Below the pieces are notes generated by a model. The model did not search any database. It saw only the letters and a program-made list of their open reading frames with translations, and was not told where the DNA came from. A program made the translations under genes and the position numbers. Shown here piece after piece: positions 16,946 to 25,613 of a stretch of DNA of 64,000 nt (positions within the stretch are counted from its first letter, which is position 1; each line of letters starts with the position of its first letter). The stretch lies in contig NZ_RKHJ01000001.1 in the NCBI RefSeq assembly GCF_003752465.1, positions 1,922,001-1,986,000 of the forward strand, written 5' to 3'. The stretch comes from Agrococcus jenensis. Its GTDB lineage: Bacteria; Actinomycetota; Actinomycetes; Actinomycetales; Microbacteriaceae.

Positions 16946-17785
16946 CTACGCGGCGGCGCGCACGAGCGCCTGCCCGACGGCGAGCGCGACCGCCGCGACG
17001 GCGACGCCCGCGCCGATCAGCAGCGCGCTCGCCGCTTGGCGCCGACCCGCCGCCGTGGAGGCGATGGGCGGCATCGGCACCGACGCGACCGCAGCGCGCT
17101 CGCCGTCGCGCGTCGCCGCGAGCGTGCGGATGCGGTGCACGAGCGCCTGCACCGCCGGATCGTCCATCCGCCACCCGGAGCGGGCCGTGACCGTGAGCGT
17201 GCCGCCCGCCACCTCGACGTCGAGCGGCATCGGTGCGTCGCGGAGCGCAGCGACGAAGCCGGGCGCCGGTGCGGCTGCCGCCCACGGCAGCTCGACGTAG
17301 CCGCGGAGCTCCTCATGCCCGCTGCGGGCGAGCAGCCGGTACCGCCAGACGCCCCACTCCGCACCATCCGGCGCGCGCAGGACGTCGCGCGCGACCCAGT
17401 CGAAGCCCTCCCGCAGCGCCGCGGCGGGTTTCGGCCCGAGCAGCGCGCGCTGCGCGTAGCCGAGCCCGTTCGCCTCCGCGAACGGCAGCAGTCGAGCGGT
17501 GCGTCGGAGCGCATCGCGTCGGCGGCCGGCGCGCCACGCGAGCAGGGCGGCGCCGATGCCGGCGAGCACGCCGCCCACGACCGGCATCGCCGGATCGGCG
17601 TCGCCTGGCAGCGCGGCGAGCACGAGCAGCGCGCCGGGCAGCAGCAGCACCCACCCGGCGACCGCGAGCCCGACGGCCGGCGCGTCCGCCGGCTGGCGGT
17701 GCGCGCGGAGCCACCGCCGCGCATGGCCGTCGGCCTCCCTCGAGCGCGGCTGCTGCAGGGGGCGGAGGTCGGGCTGCGGCAGCAT
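16946..17785 (-). CDS. membrane protein of unknown function
   Basis: 279 residues from ATG 17785 (GTG 17791 is an alternative). Two adjacent hydrophobic helices near the N terminus (about residues 28-75), a ~170-residue soluble middle ([29 protein letters not shown]...) and a C-terminal helix (about 252-275) suggest an integral membrane protein with one larger soluble domain. No domain was recognised. The very long open frame that extends it through pnp on the antisense strand is not coding. It lies convergent with rpsO and divergent from pnp. Confidence 0.65.
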   Translation of the reverse strand: MLPQPDLRPLQQPRSREADGHARRWLRAHRQPADAPAVGLAVAGWVLLLPGALLVLAALPGDADPAMPVVGGVLAGIGAALLAWRAGRRRDALRRTARLLPFAEANGLGYAQRALLGPKPAAALREGFDWVARDVLRAPDGAEWGVWRYRLLARSGHEELRGYVELPWAAAAPAPGFVAALRDAPMPLDVEVAGGTLTVTARSGWRMDDPAVQALVHRIRTLAATRDGERAAVASVPMPPIASTAAGRRQAASALLIGAGVAVAAVALAVGQALVRAAA

Positions 17786-17837
17786 GGGCACGGGTCGATT
17801 GAAGCGCGTCCTCCTGGGGTTCCGCGGCCCGTGCTGA

Positions 17838-17843
17838 TAGCCT
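17838..17843 (+). promoter_or_regulatory. -10 TAGCCT for pnp
   Basis: Predicts a leader of about 170 nt that contains the two hairpins listed next. Confidence 0.5.
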
Positions 17844-17907
17844 GTCCGAGGCCGCGTCTGCGGCCGTCGTGCGCCCGATTCGCACCTGCTCGAGAGCTGG
17901 TCGTTGG

Positions 17908-17941
17908 TGGAGGGTGCCGAAGTCGCCTTCGGCGCTCTCCA
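17908..17941 (+). ncRNA. pnp leader hairpin 1
   Basis: 15-nt arms 17908-17922 and 17927-17941 pair at 13 positions (others G-U compatible) around a TCGC loop. It falls in the predicted pnp 5' UTR. PNPase autoregulates through a leader stem in enterobacteria; a similar role here is inference. Confidence 0.6.
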
Positions 17942-17969
17942 CTGATGACCACTCCGTGCCGCGATCGGT

Positions 17970-17989
17970 GCACGACATCCATGTCGTGC
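17970..17989 (+). ncRNA. pnp leader hairpin 2
   Basis: Perfect dyad GCACGACAT / ATGTCGTGC separated by two bases, ending 13 nt before the pnp ribosome-binding site. Confidence 0.6.
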
Positions 17990-18019
17990 CCTCGCGGGCA
18001 CAGGAGAGGAGTGACCTTC

Positions 18020-20284
18020 ATGGAAGGTCCCGAGATCACATTCGCCGAGGCTGTCATCGACAACGGCCGATTCGGCACGCGCACCGTCCGGTTCGAGACC
18101 GGCCGCCTCGCGCAGCAGGCCCAGGGCGCAGCCGTCGCGTACATCGACGAGGAGACGATGCTGCTGAGCGCCACGAGCGTCTCGAAGCACCCGAAGGACA
18201 ACTTCGACTTCTTCCCGCTCACCGTCGACGTCGAGGAGCGCATGTACGCCGCGGGCCGCATCCCCGGCTCGTTCTTCCGTCGCGAGGGCCGCCCCTCGAC
18301 CGACGCGATCCTCACGTGCCGCCTCATCGACCGGCCGCTGCGCCCGTCGTTCGTGGAGGGCATCCGCAACGAGGTGCAGGTCGTCGTCACCGTGCTCGCC
18401 ATCGAGCCGGACGAGCTCTACGACGTGCTCGCCATCAACGCCGCGTCCATGTCGACGCAGCTCTCCGGCCTGCCGTTCGATGGCCCGATCGGCGGCGTCC
18501 GCGTCGCGCTGATCGACGGCCAGTGGGTCGCGTTCCCGAAGCACTCGCAGCTCGAGCAGGCCGTGTTCAACATGGTCGTCGCCGGCCGCGTGGTCACCGA
18601 CGCCGCAGGCGTCGAGGACGTCGCCATCATGATGGTCGAGGCCGAGGCCACCGACAACGCCTGGGAGCTCATCCAGGGCGGCGCGGTGAAGCCCACCGAG
18701 GAGATCGTCTCGCAGGGCCTCGAGGCCTCGAAGCCGTTCATCAAGCAGCTCGTCGCCGCGCAGGCCGAGGTCGCCAAGACCGCCGCCAAGCCGACGCAGG
18801 AGTACCCGCTCTTCCCGCCCTACTCGCCCGAGGCCCTCGAGGCCGTGCGCGGCATCGCGAAGGACCGTCTCGGCGAGGTCTACCGCATCGCGGGCAAGCT
18901 CGAGCGCCAGGACGCCGACGACCAGCTCAAGGAGCAGGTCAAGCAGGAGATCTCGCAGCGCATCGAGCGCGGCGAGCTCGACCCGATCGTCGCGACGCAG
19001 GTCTCCGGCGCCTACAAGGCGGTGACGAAGGAGGTCGTCCGCGGCCGCATCCTCACCGACCAGATCCGCATGGACGGCCGCGGCCTCGCCGACATCCGTC
19101 CGCTCGACGCCGAGGTGGCCGTCGTGCCGCGCGTGCACGGCTCCGCGATCTTCCAGCGCGGCGAGACGCAGATCATGGGCATCACGACGCTCAACATGCT
19201 CAAGCTCGAGCAGCAGATCGACTCGCTCAGCCCTGTCACGTCGAAGCGCTACATGCACAACTACAACTTCCCGCCCTACTCGACCGGTGAGACCGGCCGC
19301 GTGGGCAGCCCGAAGCGTCGCGAGATCGGTCACGGAGCGCTCGCCGAGCGTGCGCTCATGCCCGTGCTCCCGAGCCGCGACGAGTTCCCCTACGCGATCC
19401 GCCAGGTCTCGGAGGCACTCGGCTCGAACGGCTCGACGTCGATGGGCTCGGTCTGCGCCTCGACGCTCGCGCTCCTCAACGCCGGCGTGCCGCTGCGCGC
19501 TCCGGTCGCGGGCATCGCGATGGGCCTCGTCAGCGACACGGTCGACGGCCAGGTCCGCTACGCGGCGCTGACCGACATCCTGGGCGCCGAGGACGCGCTC
19601 GGCGACATGGACTTCAAGGTCGCCGGCACGCCCGAGTTCATCACGGCCATCCAGCTGGACACGAAGCTCTCGGGCCTGCCCGCCTCCGTGCTCCACGGCG
19701 CGCTGACGCAGGCGAAGGAGGCGCGCACGAAGATCCTCGAGGTCCTCAACGCCGCCATCGACGCCCCCGACGAGATGGCGCCCACCGCGCCGCGCGTCAT
19801 CAGCGTGCAGATCCCGGTCGACAAGATCGGCGAGCTGATCGGCCCGAAGGGCAAGACGATCAACCAGATCCAGGACGACACGGGCGCCCAGATCTCGATC
19901 GAGGACAACGGCACCGTCTACATCGGCGCCGTCGACGGCCCCTCGGCGGAGGCCGCGCGCGCCGCGGTCAACGCGATCGCCAACCCGCTCAACCCGGAGC
20001 TCGGCGAGCGCTACCTCGGCACCGTCGTGAAGACGGCGTCGTTCGGCGCCTTCGTCTCGCTGCTCCCGGGTCGCGACGGCCTGCTGCACGTCACCGCGAT
20101 GCGCGCCCTCAACGGCGGCAAGCGCATCGAGAGCGTCGAGGACGTCGTGTCGATCGGCCAGAAGATCCAGGTCGAGATCACGAAGATCGACGACCGCGGC
20201 AAGCTCTCGCTCGAGATCGTCGACGAGTCGGCGCCGGCTGCGGATGCGGTCGAGTCGACGGAGTCGGCGGACGCGGCCGAGTAG
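18020..20284 (+). CDS. pnp: polyribonucleotide nucleotidyltransferase (PNPase)
   Basis: 754 residues. Phosphorolytic 3'-5' exoribonuclease and (in actinobacteria) ppGpp-related GpsI. Order: first RNase PH domain (residues ~15-150), helical linker, second RNase PH domain (~340-560) with [11 protein letters not shown] and the catalytic Asp region [14 protein letters not shown] domain with the GPKG loop near residues 608-611, and S1 domain from about 665. ATG 18020 (MEGPEITF) is preferred over GTG 18011 because the GGAGAGGA tract is correctly spaced from ATG. Confidence 0.97.
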   Translation: MEGPEITFAEAVIDNGRFGTRTVRFETGRLAQQAQGAAVAYIDEETMLLSATSVSKHPKDNFDFFPLTVDVEERMYAAGRIPGSFFRREGRPSTDAILTCRLIDRPLRPSFVEGIRNEVQVVVTVLAIEPDELYDVLAINAASMSTQLSGLPFDGPIGGVRVALIDGQWVAFPKHSQLEQAVFNMVVAGRVVTDAAGVEDVAIMMVEAEATDNAWELIQGGAVKPTEEIVSQGLEASKPFIKQLVAAQAEVAKTAAKPTQEYPLFPPYSPEALEAVRGIAKDRLGEVYRIAGKLERQDADDQLKEQVKQEISQRIERGELDPIVATQVSGAYKAVTKEVVRGRILTDQIRMDGRGLADIRPLDAEVAVVPRVHGSAIFQRGETQIMGITTLNMLKLEQQIDSLSPVTSKRYMHNYNFPPYSTGETGRVGSPKRREIGHGALAERALMPVLPSRDEFPYAIRQVSEALGSNGSTSMGSVCASTLALLNAGVPLRAPVAGIAMGLVSDTVDGQVRYAALTDILGAEDALGDMDFKVAGTPEFITAIQLDTKLSGLPASVLHGALTQAKEARTKILEVLNAAIDAPDEMAPTAPRVISVQIPVDKIGELIGPKGKTINQIQDDTGAQISIEDNGTVYIGAVDGPSAEAARAAVNAIANPLNPELGERYLGTVVKTASFGAFVSLLPGRDGLLHVTAMRALNGGKRIESVEDVVSIGQKIQVEITKIDDRGKLSLEIVDESAPAADAVESTESADAAE

Positions 20285-20291
20285 TCGCTCC

Positions 20292-20333
20292 ACGACGGAT
20301 GCCCTCACCCTCGCGGGTGGGGGCATCCGTCGT
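20292..20333 (+). terminator. strong terminator hairpin after pnp
   Basis: Perfect 13-bp outer stem ACGACGGATGCCC / GGGCATCCGTCGT plus an inner CACCC/GGGTG stem, 7 bp after the pnp stop. No U-tract. Confidence 0.75.
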
Positions 20334-20340
20334 CTGCGCC

Positions 20341-20346
20341 TAGGCT
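20341..20346 (+). promoter_or_regulatory. -10 TAGGCT, leaderless type
   Basis: Ends 6 nt before ATG 20353; begins right after the pnp terminator stem. Confidence 0.65.
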
Positions 20347-20352
20347 GGACGG

Positions 20353-21726
20353 ATGCCCGCAGTCCAGCTCCCGCTCGAGACCCCTGAGATCGCCATCGCA
20401 GCAGCGGGCGGTGCGCTCGTGCGCCGCGTCGTGCTGCCGAGCGGCGTGCGCGTGCTCACCGAGCGCGTGCCGGGGGCGCTGAGCGCGACGGTCGGCTTCT
20501 GGGTGCCGGTCGGCTCGCGCGACGAGCGCGACGACGCGCGCGGCGCCACGCACTTCCTCGAGCACCTGCTGTTCAAGGGCACGCCGACGCGGTCGGCGTT
20601 CGACATCGCGGTGGCCTTCGACGAGGTGGGTGGCGAGCACAACGCGCTCACCGCCAAGGAGCACACCTGCTACTACGCGAAGGTGCGCGACCGCGACCTG
20701 CCGATGGCGGTCGACGTGCTCGCCGACATGGTGACCTCGTCGCTGCTCGACCCCGACGAGTTCGAGCGCGAGCGAGACGTCATCCTCGAAGAGCTCGCGA
20801 TGGCCGACGACGACCCGGGCGACGTCGCGGGGGAGCGGCTGAGCGAGCTCGTGCTCGGGCTCGAGGCGCCGCTCGGCCGGCCGATCGGCGGCACGCCCGC
20901 CTCGATCACCGAGGTCTCGCGCGACCGGGTCGCCGAGCACTACCGCGAGCACTACGCCGCGGGTGACCTCGTCGTCACCGTCGCGGGCGCCGTCGACCAC
21001 GACGCGGTCGTCGAGCAGCTGCAGCTCGCGCTCGTGCGCTACGGCTGGTCCCTCGGCGCCGCGAGCCCGCGGCCGCGGCGCGACCGCGCGGCCCAGCCCT
21101 ACGCGGCCGGCGGGCTGACCGTCGTGCAGCGTCCGCTCGAGCAGGTGAGCCTCATGATCGGCACGCCCGGCATCACCGCGACCGACCCCCGGCGCGGCGC
21201 GATGGCGGTGCTCAACGCCGTCCTCGGGGCCGGCATGTCGTCGCGGCTCTTCCAGGAGATCCGCGAGAAGCGCGGCCTCGCCTACTCGGTCTACTCCTAC
21301 GCATCCGGCTACGCCGACGCCGGCCTCATGGGCATGGCGGCCGCGTGCGCGCCGCGGAAGACGCTCGAGGTGGCGCAGCTCATGCTCGGCGAGCTCGAGC
21401 GGCTCGCCGACGGCGCGAGCGACGAGGAGCTGCGGCGCGCGAAGGGCCAGCTCGCGGGCGGCTCGGCGCTCGCGCTCGAGGACTCCGACACGCGCATGTC
21501 GCGGCTCGGCCGGGCCGAGCTGACGCTCGGGGAGTTCCTGGACATCGACGCGACGCTCGAGCGCATCGATCGCGTCACCGACGCGGATGTGCGCGCGCTC
21601 GCCGCCGAGCTGGCATCCGGATCCCGCTCGATCGCGGCCGTCGGCCAGGTGCCGGAGGGCCTCGACACGCAGCTCGTGTCCCCCGGCTCGGCTAGGGTGG
21701 ATGGAGCGGCCGCAGCCGCTCCATGA
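20353..21726 (+). CDS. M16-family zinc metalloprotease (pitrilysin/PepR type)
   Basis: 457 residues, two M16 domains. The inverted zinc motif H67-FLE-H71 with the third ligand glutamate at E146/E147 (RDVILEELAM) makes the N-terminal domain active; the GGEHNALTAKEHTCYYAKV block is typical. The C-terminal domain keeps SRLFQEIREKRGLAYSVYSY. It is the usual downstream neighbour of pnp in actinobacteria. Physiological substrate unknown. The end of the gene (21701-21724) forms a perfect hairpin overlapping the stop codon. Confidence 0.92.
   Translation: MPAVQLPLETPEIAIAAAGGALVRRVVLPSGVRVLTERVPGALSATVGFWVPVGSRDERDDARGATHFLEHLLFKGTPTRSAFDIAVAFDEVGGEHNALTAKEHTCYYAKVRDRDLPMAVDVLADMVTSSLLDPDEFERERDVILEELAMADDDPGDVAGERLSELVLGLEAPLGRPIGGTPASITEVSRDRVAEHYREHYAAGDLVVTVAGAVDHDAVVEQLQLALVRYGWSLGAASPRPRRDRAAQPYAAGGLTVVQRPLEQVSLMIGTPGITATDPRRGAMAVLNAVLGAGMSSRLFQEIREKRGLAYSVYSYASGYADAGLMGMAAACAPRKTLEVAQLMLGELERLADGASDEELRRAKGQLAGGSALALEDSDTRMSRLGRAELTLGEFLDIDATLERIDRVTDADVRALAAELASGSRSIAAVGQVPEGLDTQLVSPGSARVDGAAAAAP
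21693..21698 (+). promoter_or_regulatory. -10 TAGGGT upstream of the histidine phosphatase gene
   Basis: Lies inside the 3' end of the M16 gene; predicts a start near 21705 and an ~85-nt leader. Confidence 0.35.
21701..21724 (+). terminator. perfect 10-bp hairpin at the end of the M16 gene
   Basis: ATGGAGCGGC / GCCGCTCCAT with a CGCA loop, reaching the stop codon (21724-21726). Terminator, or 5'-UTR element of the next gene. Confidence 0.6.
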
Positions 21727-21760
21727 CGATCACGAGGGCATTGACGCGCCCTGCACGGAC

Positions 21761-21778
21761 CGGCGCATCGATGCGCCG
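21761..21778. repeat. 18-bp perfect palindrome upstream of the phosphatase gene
   Basis: CGGCGCATCGATGCGCCG is identical to its reverse complement and ends 3 bp before the GGAGGA ribosome site (21782-21787). It could be an operator or a ribosome-site-proximal hairpin. Confidence 0.7.
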
Positions 21779-21790
21779 AGTGGAGGAACG

Positions 21791-22393
21791 ATGGCGCACC
21801 TGCTCTACCTGGTACGACATGGGGAGCAGGTCGACGCAGAGCACGGCGTCGAGGACGGCAGGCTCTCGCCGCGCGGCGTCCGGCAGGCGCACGCCATCGC
21901 CCAGCGGCTCTCGGGCGTGCACTTCGACAGCGCCTGGACGTCGCCGCTGCTGCGCGCGACCGAGACCGCAGCGATCATGCAGCAGCGGCTCCCGGCGGTC
22001 GAGTTCGAGCCGTCGTCGCTGCTGCTCGACTGCATCCCGTCGGGGCTCGAGCCGGACACGCCGCTGCCCTTCCAGTCGTTCCTGAAGAGCATCCGGCCCG
22101 CGGAGGCCGAGGCGGGCGCCGCGCAGATGCACGACGCGGCGGAGCACTGGCTGCGCCCGTCGCGCGGCGACGTCAACGAGCTGCTCATCACCCACAACTT
22201 CGTCATCGGCTGGTTCGTGCGCGAGGTCATGCAGTCGCCGCACTGGCAGTGGATGGGCCTCAACCAGGCGAACTGCGGCCTGACGATCATCCGGCGGCGC
22301 TCGGGCAAGCCGCCGCAGCTCGTCGTGCACAACGACCTCGGCCACCTGCCGCCGGAGGACCGCACCGGCCTCCCGATCCCGCAGCCGTACTAG
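21791..22393 (+). CDS. histidine-phosphatase (phosphoglycerate-mutase-like) family protein
   Basis: 200 residues, cytosolic. Catalytic features of the branch-1 histidine phosphatases: LVRHGE with H10, SPLLRATETA with R55, and the second histidine in LLITHNF (H135). It should remove phosphate from a small metabolite or protein; the substrate is unknown. ATG 21791 has GGAGGA at 21782-21787. It stands between M16 protease and the GNAT/dapB pair and is followed by an inverted repeat. Confidence 0.88.
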   Translation: MAHLLYLVRHGEQVDAEHGVEDGRLSPRGVRQAHAIAQRLSGVHFDSAWTSPLLRATETAAIMQQRLPAVEFEPSSLLLDCIPSGLEPDTPLPFQSFLKSIRPAEAEAGAAQMHDAAEHWLRPSRGDVNELLITHNFVIGWFVREVMQSPHWQWMGLNQANCGLTIIRRRSGKPPQLVVHNDLGHLPPEDRTGLPIPQPY

Positions 22394-22445
22394 CGGCGGA
22401 GCCAGCGAGCCCCGACCGACCCGCCGCGCCCCTCCGCGCCCCTCC

Positions 22446-22536
22446 GCACAACGCAAGCCCGCGGGTCCCGTCGCGCGGCTGACGGAGGGCCACTCCGTGG
22501 GCGGCGCGCCGATCGTCGATCGGGCTTGCGTTGTGC
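22446..22536. repeat. long inverted repeat with 16-bp perfect arms
   Basis: Arms 22446-22461 and 22521-22536 (GCACAACGCAAGCCCG and its complement) enclose 59 bp that contain a smaller ACGGAG...CTCCGT dyad. It lies in the convergent gap between the phosphatase and GNAT genes, so it could terminate both. No gene lies in the 22394-22568 gap. Confidence 0.8.
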
Positions 22537-22568
22537 ACGGGTGCGGATGCCGCGACCCGGAGGTGCGC

Positions 22569-23027
22569 TCAGGCGAGCGGCTTGCGGAACCAGGTCGTCG
22601 CGTTCGGGTTGTCGTTGTAGGCGGGCACGGATGCGTAGCCCCGGGTCGTGTAGAGCCGGTTCGCAGCCGTCAGCGCGCTGTTCGTGTCGAGCACGACCTC
22701 GGTCGCGCCGAGCTCGACCGCCCGCGCCTCGAGCGCGGTGAGCAGCGACGCGCCCGTGCCCATGCCGCGGCCCGCCGGTGCCACGTAGAGGTGCTTCACC
22801 TCGAACCGCTCCGGCGACAGCCGGCGCAGCGCGCCGCAGCCCACCGGCTCGCCGTCCGACCAGGCGACGAGGAACGCGCCCTCGGGGGCGCGCAGCGTCG
22901 CGGGGTCCGCGGGCTTCGGCGTGTAGACGCCGCCCACGAACGAGATCGCGCGGTCCGAGAAGTAGGCGCGCAGCAGGGCCTGCGCGACGGCGGAAGCGGG
23001 GTCCTCGGGTGCGATCGTGACAGCCAC
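22569..23027 (-). CDS. GNAT-family N-acetyltransferase
   Basis: 152 residues. The acetyl-CoA binding segment is VKHLYVAPAGRGMGTGASLLTALEARA (R/Q-x-x-G-x-G/A type), followed by EVVLDTNSALTAANRLYTTRGY, the usual strand 5/helix 4 region. Substrate not predictable. GTG 23027 is fixed by a TAGGCT -10 ending 6 nt upstream. It is divergent from dapB with a symmetrical promoter region. Confidence 0.85.
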   Translation of the reverse strand: MAVTIAPEDPASAVAQALLRAYFSDRAISFVGGVYTPKPADPATLRAPEGAFLVAWSDGEPVGCGALRRLSPERFEVKHLYVAPAGRGMGTGASLLTALEARAVELGATEVVLDTNSALTAANRLYTTRGYASVPAYNDNPNATTWFRKPLA

Positions 23028-23033
23028 CCGTCA

Positions 23034-23039
23034 AGCCTA
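23034..23039 (-). promoter_or_regulatory. -10 TAGGCT for the GNAT gene
   Basis: Minus-strand hexamer, 6 nt before GTG 23027; part of a 13-bp arm of the divergent inverted repeat. Confidence 0.6.
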
Positions 23040-23079
23040 CGACCGGTCCCCGCCCGCGGTCGCCGCGCGGGCGGGGCCG

Positions 23080-23085
23080 TAGGCT
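23080..23085 (+). promoter_or_regulatory. -10 TAGGCT for dapB
   Basis: Ends 7 nt before ATG 23093. The 13-bp sequence 23078-23090 is the exact inverted copy of 23029-23041. Confidence 0.65.
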
Positions 23086-23092
23086 TGACGCC

Positions 23093-23797
23093 ATGGCAGG
23101 CACCAGGCGCATCGGCATCGCGGGCTCGACCGGCAGGCTCGGCGCCCTGGCGCTCCGGTTGGTCGCTGCAGCCGACGACCTCGAGCCGGTGGAGCTCGAC
23201 GTGCGCGAGGGCCTCGACCTGTCGGGGCTCGACGCGGTCTTCGACGCGACCGTGCTCGATGCGAGCGAGCGGCTCGTCGACGCCGCCGTCGACGCGGGCG
23301 TGCCCGTCGTCGTCGGCACGAGCGGATGGACGCAGGAGCGCATCGGCGACCTGCGCGACCGCGGCGCGGAGGGCATCCGCATCGTGCCCAACTTCTCGCT
23401 CGGCAGCGTGCTCGAGACGCACCTCGCGACGATCGCCGCCCGGCACTTCACCGCGGTCGAGGTCGTCGAGGCCCATCACGACCGCAAGCGCGACGCCCCG
23501 AGCGGCACGGCGACCCGCACGGCCGAGGCGATCGGCGCGGTGCGCGGCTTCCGGCCCGCGACCCCCGATGAGCCCGGCCGCGGCACGATCATCGCCGGCG
23601 TGCCCGTGCACGCCCTCCGCCTCCCGGGCGTCGTCGCGCGCCAGGAGATCGTCTTCGGCGGCACGGGGGAGACCCTCACGATCCGGCACGACACGACCTC
23701 GAGCGACTCGTACAGCGCCGGCATCCTGCTCGCGCTGCGCGCCGAGCGGCAGCCGGGCGTGACCGTCGGCATCGACGACCTGCTGGGCTTGTCGTGA
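23093..23797 (+). CDS. dapB: 4-hydroxy-tetrahydrodipicolinate reductase
   Basis: 234 residues, slightly short for the family (about 240-270). It reduces HTPA to tetrahydrodipicolinate with NAD(P)H in lysine/diaminopimelate synthesis. N-terminal Rossmann motif IGIAGSTGRLG and the family signature EAHHDRKRDAPSGTA with the catalytic His-His and Lys are clear. ATG 23093 has no Shine-Dalgarno but has a leaderless -10. It overlaps the next gene by 4 bp; dapA and dapF lie further downstream in the window. Confidence 0.94.
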   Translation: MAGTRRIGIAGSTGRLGALALRLVAAADDLEPVELDVREGLDLSGLDAVFDATVLDASERLVDAAVDAGVPVVVGTSGWTQERIGDLRDRGAEGIRIVPNFSLGSVLETHLATIAARHFTAVEVVEAHHDRKRDAPSGTATRTAEAIGAVRGFRPATPDEPGRGTIIAGVPVHALRLPGVVARQEIVFGGTGETLTIRHDTTSSDSYSAGILLALRAERQPGVTVGIDDLLGLS

Positions 23798-24294
23798 CCG
23801 ATCGCCCCGCCGCGCGCGTCGGCCTCCGCAAGTCCGTCGCGCTCGCGATGGCGGCGCTGCTCGCGCTCTACGTCATCCTCGCGGGCGACCGCGCGGTGCG
23901 GTTCATCGCGACGGGTGAGCCCCTCGCGATCGTCGTCGGCGTCGCGGTCGTCGTCACCTTCCTCGCGGGCGCATGGGCGCTCGTCCGCGAGGTCGTGTTC
24001 GGCGCGCAGCTCGAGCGCGCCGTCGCGGAGCTCGAGGCCGAGGGCGGCATGCCCGCGCCGCTGCCCGGCACGCCGTCGGGCCGCGCCGACAAGGACGCCG
24101 CCGAGCAGGCGTTCCCGATCGCGAAGGCCGACGTGGAGGCGAACCCGGAGTCGTGGGCATCGTGGCTGCGGCTGTCGATGGCCTACGACGCGGCGCGCGA
24201 CCGCCGCCGCGCGCGACACGCTGCCCGCACATCCCTCGGCCTGCGCCGGCAGCTGCGGCGGCTGCGGAAGACTGGACGCCAGGAGGCATCATGA
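23794..24294 (+). CDS. membrane-anchored protein with a helical-repeat-like tail, unknown function
   Basis: 166 residues from GTG 23794 (GTGA overlap with dapB). Two membrane helices (about residues 14-30 and 43-65) are followed by a soluble part with [43 protein letters not shown], resembling one tetratricopeptide-type helical pair, and a very basic C terminus. It overlaps thyA by ATGA, so it belongs to a dapB-thyA-dfrA operon. A similar gene follows dapB in mycobacteria (recalled). Function unknown. Confidence 0.75.
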   Translation: MTDRPAARVGLRKSVALAMAALLALYVILAGDRAVRFIATGEPLAIVVGVAVVVTFLAGAWALVREVVFGAQLERAVAELEAEGGMPAPLPGTPSGRADKDAAEQAFPIAKADVEANPESWASWLRLSMAYDAARDRRRARHAARTSLGLRRQLRRLRKTGRQEAS

Positions 24295-25106
24295 CCCCGA
24301 ACGAGCCCGGAGCGCACCCCTACGAGGAGCTCCTCGCCGACGTGCTCGCGCACGGCGAGCACAAGAGCGACCGCACCGGCACCGGCACGCGCTCGGTGTT
24401 CGGCCGCCAGCTGCGCTTCGACCTGTCGAAGGGCTTCCCGCTCATCACCACGAAGCGCGTGCACTTCAAGTCGATCGCGCTCGAGCTGCTCTGGTTCCTG
24501 CGCGGCGACTCCAACGTGCGCTGGCTGCAGGAGCGGGGCGTCACGATCTGGGACGAGTGGGCCGACGCGGATGGCGAGCTCGGCCCGGTCTACGGCGTGC
24601 AGTGGCGCTCGTGGCCGACGCCCGGCGGCGAGACGATCGACCAGATCCAGCAGGTCATCGACGAGATCCGCCGCAACCCCGACTCGCGCCGGCTGATCGT
24701 CTCGGCGTGGAACCCGGCCGACATCCCGAGCATGGCGCTCGCGCCCTGCCACGCGCTGTTCCAGTTCTACGTCGCCGACGGGAAGCTGTCGTGCCAGCTG
24801 TACCAGCGGTCGGCCGACATGTTCCTCGGCGTGCCCTTCAACATCGCCAGCTACGCGCTGCTGACGCACCTCATCGCCGAGCAGACCGGCCTCGAGGTGG
24901 GCGACTTCATCTGGACCGGGGGCGACTGCCACATCTACGACAACCACGTCGACCAGGTCACCGAGCAGCTCTCGCGCGAGCCGTTCCCGCTGCCGACCCT
25001 GCGGCTGCGGACGCATCGCGACTCGGTGCTCGACGTCGAGTACGACGACCTCGAGGTCGTCGGCTACGAGCACCACCCGGCGATCAAGGCGCCCGTGGCG
25101 GTCTGA
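24291..25106 (+). CDS. thyA: thymidylate synthase ThyA
   Basis: 271 residues. It methylates dUMP to dTMP using methylene-tetrahydrofolate, producing dihydrofolate. Catalytic cysteine C153 in [12 protein letters not shown], and the phosphate-binding arginines in [13 protein letters not shown] and [10 protein letters not shown] are present. It overlaps its upstream neighbour (ATGA) and the dihydrofolate reductase gene (TGATG), which regenerates the folate it oxidises. This is the ThyA type, not the flavin-dependent ThyX. Confidence 0.97.
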   Translation: MTPNEPGAHPYEELLADVLAHGEHKSDRTGTGTRSVFGRQLRFDLSKGFPLITTKRVHFKSIALELLWFLRGDSNVRWLQERGVTIWDEWADADGELGPVYGVQWRSWPTPGGETIDQIQQVIDEIRRNPDSRRLIVSAWNPADIPSMALAPCHALFQFYVADGKLSCQLYQRSADMFLGVPFNIASYALLTHLIAEQTGLEVGDFIWTGGDCHIYDNHVDQVTEQLSREPFPLPTLRLRTHRDSVLDVEYDDLEVVGYEHHPAIKAPVAV

Positions 25107-25612
25107 TGCTCGGCATGATCTGGGCGCAGGCGCGCGACGGTGTGATCGGCGAAGCGGGCGACATGCCGTGGCGCCTGCCGGAGGACATGGCGCGCTTCAA
25201 GGCGATCACCACGGGGCACCCGGTCGTGATGGGCCGCCGCACCTGGGAGTCGTTCCCGGAGCGCTTCCGCCCGCTGCCCGACCGCGACAACATCGTCATC
25301 ACCTCCGACCACGACTACGTCGCACCGGGTGCCCGCATCGTGCGGAGCCTCGACGACGCGCTCGAGACCGCGTGCGCGATCGGCGACGAGGTGTGGATCA
25401 TCGGCGGGGGCCGCGTCTACCGCGACGCGATGGACCGCGCCGATCGGCTCGAGGTCACCGACATCGACCTCGACGCATCCGGCGACACGACAGCGCCCGT
25501 CGCGGACGCGTCGTGGCGCGAGGTCGCGCGCGACCCGGCCGAGGGGTGGCACGTCAGCCGCACGGGCCTCCGCTACGCCTACCGCACCCTCGAGCGGGCC
25601 GCGCGCCGCTGA
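25106..25612 (+). CDS. dfrA: dihydrofolate reductase
   Basis: 168 residues, normal size. It reduces dihydrofolate to tetrahydrofolate with NADPH. Motifs: IWAQARDGVIGEAGDMPWRLPEDM (folate site with D in the MPW-LPED region), GHPVVMGRRTWESFP (NADPH site) and WIIGGGRVYRDAM. It is the last gene of the dapB-thyA-dfrA operon; the convergent wall-binding gene ends 1 bp away with no space for a terminator outside the coding regions. Confidence 0.96.
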   Translation: MLGMIWAQARDGVIGEAGDMPWRLPEDMARFKAITTGHPVVMGRRTWESFPERFRPLPDRDNIVITSDHDYVAPGARIVRSLDDALETACAIGDEVWIIGGGRVYRDAMDRADRLEVTDIDLDASGDTTAPVADASWREVARDPAEGWHVSRTGLRYAYRTLERAARR

Positions 25613-25613
25613 C

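Noticed and set aside
17786..20326. Upstream part of a long minus-strand frame continuous with the 16946 membrane-protein gene
   Set aside because: Antisense to pnp; only the last ~280 codons have membrane-protein character, so the gene was cut at ATG 17785.
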